Origin: Desulfatiglans anilini DSM 4660
GTDB lineage: Bacteria; Desulfobacterota; DSM-4660; Desulfatiglandales; Desulfatiglandaceae
Direction of reading: 5' to 3'
Length of the DNA: 64,000 bases
Assembly (NCBI RefSeq): GCF_000422285.1
Contig: NZ_AULM01000012.1
Coordinates: 40,469 to 104,468 of the forward strand
The notes beneath the pieces were generated by a model that saw only the letters and a list, made by a program, of their open reading frames with translations, was not told the DNA's origin and searched no databases. This document shows positions 61,125-64,000 of this stretch, one piece after another (position 1 is the stretch's first letter; every line of letters begins with the position of its first letter). The position numbers and the translations under genes are program-made.

Positions 61125-61977
61125 CGGCCCGCCCGGCCAGGAACCGCTTGACCCCCTGCTCGACCATCGCGATGTCCACATCCGTGTCGAAGCACGGCCC
61201 GTTGGGGCGCCGGTTGAAGATGCCGAAGACCGGGATCGGGTAGCTGTCCTGGATGCCGCTGGTCAGGTCCCGTTCACAGGCCACGCCGATGATCAGATCC
61301 GGCTTCTTTTCGACGACGATGCGCCGCGCCAGCGTCCCCCCCGTGGCGACCGACATCGACACGCCGTGCCTTTCCGCGAGTTCGACGAGGTCCTTGATCC
61401 GGCACTTCCCGCAGCGCTTGCACCTGGCCACGTCGACCGTGATGCGGACCGCGCATTCGTGGAACTGCAGGCAGTGCGGGAGAAGGATCAGCAGCTTCTG
61501 CGGGCGCACCCGCCCGCACTCGGCCAGGACCAGCTGATTGTTGATGGCGACGAAAGAGCGCCGGATCTCGTCCTTTCCGATCCGGAAACACTTCCCGAGG
61601 ACGACCAGCAGAGGAAAGAGGAAACGGATGACCGCGCCGCGGATGCGCCGGTTGAAAAAGAGGTTCTTTCCGCGGATGATGGTGAAGACGAGGGTCAGGG
61701 CCCCTCCGAGGATGAAGCAGACCACGGCCCCTAGGACCACGGCGAGGACGACGGGCATGCTCGGGTGGATTGCGCTCAGGCCGACATAGGGGACATACCA
61801 GAGGAGAAAGGCGAGGACGAGCAGCACCAGGCACAGAACCAGGAGCAGAAAGATGAAGATCCGCTTGCGCGGCGCCATCGCCGGGTCGACCCCGGAGAGC
61901 ACGCGGTGAGAAAGCGGGTCGTCCGAGGGCGCGCCCTGGGAGCCCGCCGCGTAAACCTGTGCCGTGCGTTTCCTCAT
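61111..61977 (-). CDS. DUF116 family membrane protein
   Basis: 288 residues. Two membrane helices at about 38-62 (FIFLLLVLCLVLLVLAFLLWYV) and 77-100 (VVLAVVLGAVVCFILGGALTLVF), then a cytoplasmic domain with the DUF116 cysteine motif CKRCGKCRIKDLVELAERHG and GVACERDLTSGIQ. The cysteines could bind a metal or Fe-S centre. DUF116 genes often sit next to fmt and rsmB, as here. Role unknown. The start overlaps the fmt stop by 4 nt. Confidence 0.85.
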   Translation of the reverse strand: MRKRTAQVYAAGSQGAPSDDPLSHRVLSGVDPAMAPRKRIFIFLLLVLCLVLLVLAFLLWYVPYVGLSAIHPSMPVVLAVVLGAVVCFILGGALTLVFTIIRGKNLFFNRRIRGAVIRFLFPLLVVLGKCFRIGKDEIRRSFVAINNQLVLAECGRVRPQKLLILLPHCLQFHECAVRITVDVARCKRCGKCRIKDLVELAERHGVSMSVATGGTLARRIVVEKKPDLIIGVACERDLTSGIQDSYPIPVFGIFNRRPNGPCFDTDVDIAMVEQGVKRFLAGRADGTA

Positions 61978-62984
61978 AGCGGCGAATCCAAAACCGCCCC
62001 TTGGGGAATCGGGAAGCCCCGCAGGAAATCCTCCGCCGGCATACGGCGTTTGCCCGGCATCTGCAGGGCGCCGACCGCCAGGACCCCTTCGCCCGCCTCG
62101 ATCAACAGGCGGCCTTCCGCATAGCCCAGGACGCGCCCGGGGCGCGGGGCCTCTTCCGCTTCTTCCCGAAGGACACGCGGTTCGAAGAGCTTGAGCCTCA
62201 GGTCTTTGAACAGGGTGAAAGCCCCGGGAGACGGGTCCATGGCGCGGATGCGCGCCGAGACCGCCGCGGCGGACTCCTCCCAGCGGATGGCGGCATGCTC
62301 CTTGGTGATCTTCGGGGCATAGGTCATCCGGTCTTCGTCCTGCGGCACCGCCTCCAGCGTGCCGGCCTGAATCCGCCGGAGCACCTCGGCGAGAAAGGGG
62401 CCAGAGAGCTGCGCCAGCCGGTCGTGAAGGCCCCCGAAGGTCTCGTCCTCACCGATGGCGACCCGGCTCTGCAGCAGGACCGGGCCGCTGTCGAGCCCCT
62501 CTTCCATGAGCATCGCCGTCAGGCCGGTCTCCTTCTCGCGGTCGAGGATCGCCCACTGGATAGGCGCGGCCCCCCGGTAGCGGGGAAGGAGCGAGGCGTG
62601 GATGTTGACGGCCCCGCAGCGCGGCAGTTCGAGAAGCGGGCGTTTCAGCACCTGCCCGAAGGCGATGACGATCAGCAGATCCGGATCCAGGGTACGCATC
62701 CGTTCGAGAAACGCCTCATCGGCGACCTTCTCCGGCTGGAGGACCTCGATGCCGGCCGAGAGCGCCGCCTCCTTCACCGCGGAAAACACCACACTCCGCC
62801 CGCGCCCCTTGCGCCGGTCAGGCTGGGTTACAACGGCCGCCACCCGATGCCCCTCCTCCAGGCAGGCCTCGAGCCCGGACACCGCGAACTCGGGCGTCCC
62901 CATAAAAACGATGCGCGCGTTTTCGGGCAGAGGACCGAGGATCCGCCTGTCGGAATTTCGCATCAAACCGCCGATGTCGCTCAC
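61974..62984 (-). CDS. fmt: Methionyl-tRNA formyltransferase
   Basis: 336 residues from GTG, which overlaps the def stop by 3 nt (GTGA); an internal ATG (62963) is an alternative. Formyltransferase signatures: RIVFMGTPEFAVSGLEA, HASLLPRYRGAAPIQWAIL with the catalytic Asn/His, and MEEGLDSGPVLLQ. A C-terminal OB-like tRNA-binding domain follows. Transfers formyl from 10-formyl-THF to initiator Met-tRNA. Encoded with def, which later removes the formyl group. Confidence 0.95.
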   Translation of the reverse strand: MSDIGGLMRNSDRRILGPLPENARIVFMGTPEFAVSGLEACLEEGHRVAAVVTQPDRRKGRGRSVVFSAVKEAALSAGIEVLQPEKVADEAFLERMRTLDPDLLIVIAFGQVLKRPLLELPRCGAVNIHASLLPRYRGAAPIQWAILDREKETGLTAMLMEEGLDSGPVLLQSRVAIGEDETFGGLHDRLAQLSGPFLAEVLRRIQAGTLEAVPQDEDRMTYAPKITKEHAAIRWEESAAAVSARIRAMDPSPGAFTLFKDLRLKLFEPRVLREEAEEAPRPGRVLGYAEGRLLIEAGEGVLAVGALQMPGKRRMPAEDFLRGFPIPQGAVLDSPL

Positions 62985-63499
62985 GGATTCTTGAGCCGCT
63001 TTTGCAGCCTGCGCTTGTACATGCTGCGCTTCAAGCTGCTGATGTGATCGATGTAGAGGACCCCGTCCAGGTGATCGATCTCGTGTTGGAGACAGACCGC
63101 CAGCAGATCATCGGCCTCGATCTCCTGCGCTTTTCCAAGGCGGTCGATGCCCCGCACCAGCACGTGGGCCGTCCGGTTGACGTCGGCCGTGTAGTCCGGC
63201 ACGCTCAGACAGGCCTCGGACCACACGATACGCCCTTCACCAGAGGCGATGACCGGGTTGATCAGAGCGAAGGGGTTCTTCTCGTCCGTTCCTGGATGCC
63301 GCTCGAAAACGATGACCCGCCTCAGTTCGCCTACCTGATTGGCTGCCAGACCGATGCCCGGTGCGGCATGCATCGTCTCGATCATATGGTCGATCAGGTC
63401 CTGCACCTCGCCGTCGATGGCCTCCACCGGCTCGGCCACCGTCTTCAGGATCGGATCGGGGTAGGTGAGGATCTCCAGTATGCCTTCTTTCTGTTCCAT
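62981..63499 (-). CDS. def: Peptide deformylase
   Basis: 172 residues from MEQKEGILEILTYPDPILKT. All three motifs are seen: GIGLAANQVG (motif I), EACLSVPDY with the metal Cys (motif II, Ala in place of the usual Gly) and QHEIDHLDG with the HEIDH metal site (motif III). Removes the N-formyl group from nascent proteins. First gene of the operon with fmt. The Shine-Dalgarno (GGAAAG) is weak, and the long upstream open frame is not conserved. Confidence 0.95.
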   Translation of the reverse strand: MEQKEGILEILTYPDPILKTVAEPVEAIDGEVQDLIDHMIETMHAAPGIGLAANQVGELRRVIVFERHPGTDEKNPFALINPVIASGEGRIVWSEACLSVPDYTADVNRTAHVLVRGIDRLGKAQEIEADDLLAVCLQHEIDHLDGVLYIDHISSLKRSMYKRRLQKRLKNP

Positions 63500-63896
63500 A
63501 ACTTTCCATGACACCGGGAAGCGGCGGCAAGCACGCTCCGGCATCCCTCCTGCTGCTGACAGGCCCCCTCCCTCAAAAAATCCGGGCATCCCTCCCCCTT
63601 TGCATGCGCCGGGGGGGTCTGCCCTCATCCTGCGATCGAGGCCTGGTCCGTCTTCACCCCGGAGGGGCATTCGATGCCCCTGACGGCATCGATCTCGCTG
63701 TGCCCAGCCCGCGGGCCCCATCCTGGAAGCCGCCAAACAGCCGGACGCAGACCCTTATGCGGAGCCGAAGACAGGTTCGTTTCGGAAAATCATTTTCGCT
63801 TGGGTTTCAACCTTTTTATTTTAAGCAAGACTCGCAGACAAATCAAGGTAAACGCCGCAAAACCTGCTTGACTTTTCTATGCCATCCCTCTAATGA
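63500..63896 (+). other. Gap upstream of def, no gene seen
   Basis: Contains the presumed promoter region of the def operon: an AT-rich patch near 63780-63850 with TTTTTATTTTAAGCAAGACT. No start-codon-supported frame is convincing. Confidence 0.4.
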
Positions 63897-64000
63897 GTTT
63901 CCATCCGGAAATGGTCTTTTTGGCCAATCTCGGCGTCAATCTGCACGTTTGTTTGTGCGGCGACCTACAGGTCGCCTCCGCACAAACGCTGGATTTCCTT
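63897..64000 (-). repeat. Palindromic intergenic repeat, copy 7 (cut by the window end)
   Basis: Reverse orientation, from GTTTCCATCCGGAAATGGTC through core GGCGACCTACAGGTCGCC to CAAACGCTGGATTTCCTT. About 25-30 bases of the far arm lie beyond the window. Confidence 0.93.

Noticed and set aside
2172..64000. CRISPR array as explanation for the repeats
   Set aside because: Repeats are scattered, 52 to about 130 bp long, palindromic and not separated by uniform spacers; no cas genes seen.
1..64000. tRNA or rRNA genes
   Set aside because: No cloverleaf with a GTTCRANNC T-loop in the right context and no conserved rRNA text noticed by eye; a covariance-model scan would settle it.

Overview
The window reads as chromosome of a GC-rich, strictly anaerobic bacterium of the Desulfobacterota (deltaproteobacterial) type. 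The evidence is an anaerobic nickel carbon monoxide dehydrogenase, a superoxide reductase/rubrerythrin/rubredoxin defence set under a PerR-like regulator, a two-gene SufBC system, System II cytochrome c maturation, a bacterial-type beta-oxidation operon, MttB-family methyltransferases, a PAS/sigma-54 activator and a probable selenoprotein. I cannot name the species. No rRNA, tRNA, CRISPR array, phage or transposase gene was seen.

Layout. 1-1.8 kb: 5' end of hypA, a DUF2333 membrane protein and a small membrane protein. 2.4-4.8 kb: resB-ccsA. 5.0-6.7 kb: sufC-sufB. 7.2-8.5 kb: CCA-adding/poly(A) polymerase family gene. 8.6-11 kb: LysM lytic transglycosylase behind a long, hairpin-rich leader. 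11-12.5 kb: HAD phosphatase and NRDE protein. 12.9-14.8 kb: solitary cooS. 15.5-19.8 kb: oxidative-stress island (flavodoxin, zinc ribbon, rubredoxin-like peptide, desulfoferrodoxin, Tpx, PerR, rubredoxin, rubrerythrin, small protein). 20.3-23.7 kb: PAS/sigma-54 regulator, enoyl-CoA hydratase relative, MarR regulator. 24.2-32.1 kb: a six-gene cluster, mttB-like, asnB-like, FAD oxidoreductase, PhnP-like metallohydrolase, second mttB-like, nitrilase-type hydrolase; this is the best candidate for an undescribed pathway. 32.2-35.8 kb: a triple-repeat cysteine protein, a small membrane protein, a P-loop ATPase and an EF-G. 36.4-42.1 kb: fad operon (acyl-CoA dehydrogenase, thiolase, FadB-type fusion) behind a FadR-like operator. 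42.7-47.5 kb: EI24 protein, dprA, topA. 48-49.5 kb: 6-phosphogluconate dehydrogenase and a wrecked vapC. 49.7-54.7 kb: HlyD/ABC-2 exporter operon. 54.8-57.6 kb: LysM membrane protein, small protein, tandem UspA. 57.7-58.5 kb: rhodanese-ferritin selenoprotein. 58.9-63.5 kb: def-fmt-DUF116-rsmB-rpe housekeeping operon.

Two things stand out beyond the genes. First, the rhodanese gene is read through an in-frame UGA exactly where the catalytic cysteine belongs, with a SECIS-like hairpin 11 nt downstream. Second, intergenic spaces carry a modular palindromic repeat family: about 130 bp, ends TCCGGAAATG/CATTTCCGGA, core GGCGACCTGCAGGTCGCC. There are seven near-complete copies and many decayed ones. 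A second, 52-bp unit is nested in some copies and repeated in tandem. One repeat pair brackets a fragment of the neighbouring enoyl-CoA hydratase gene.
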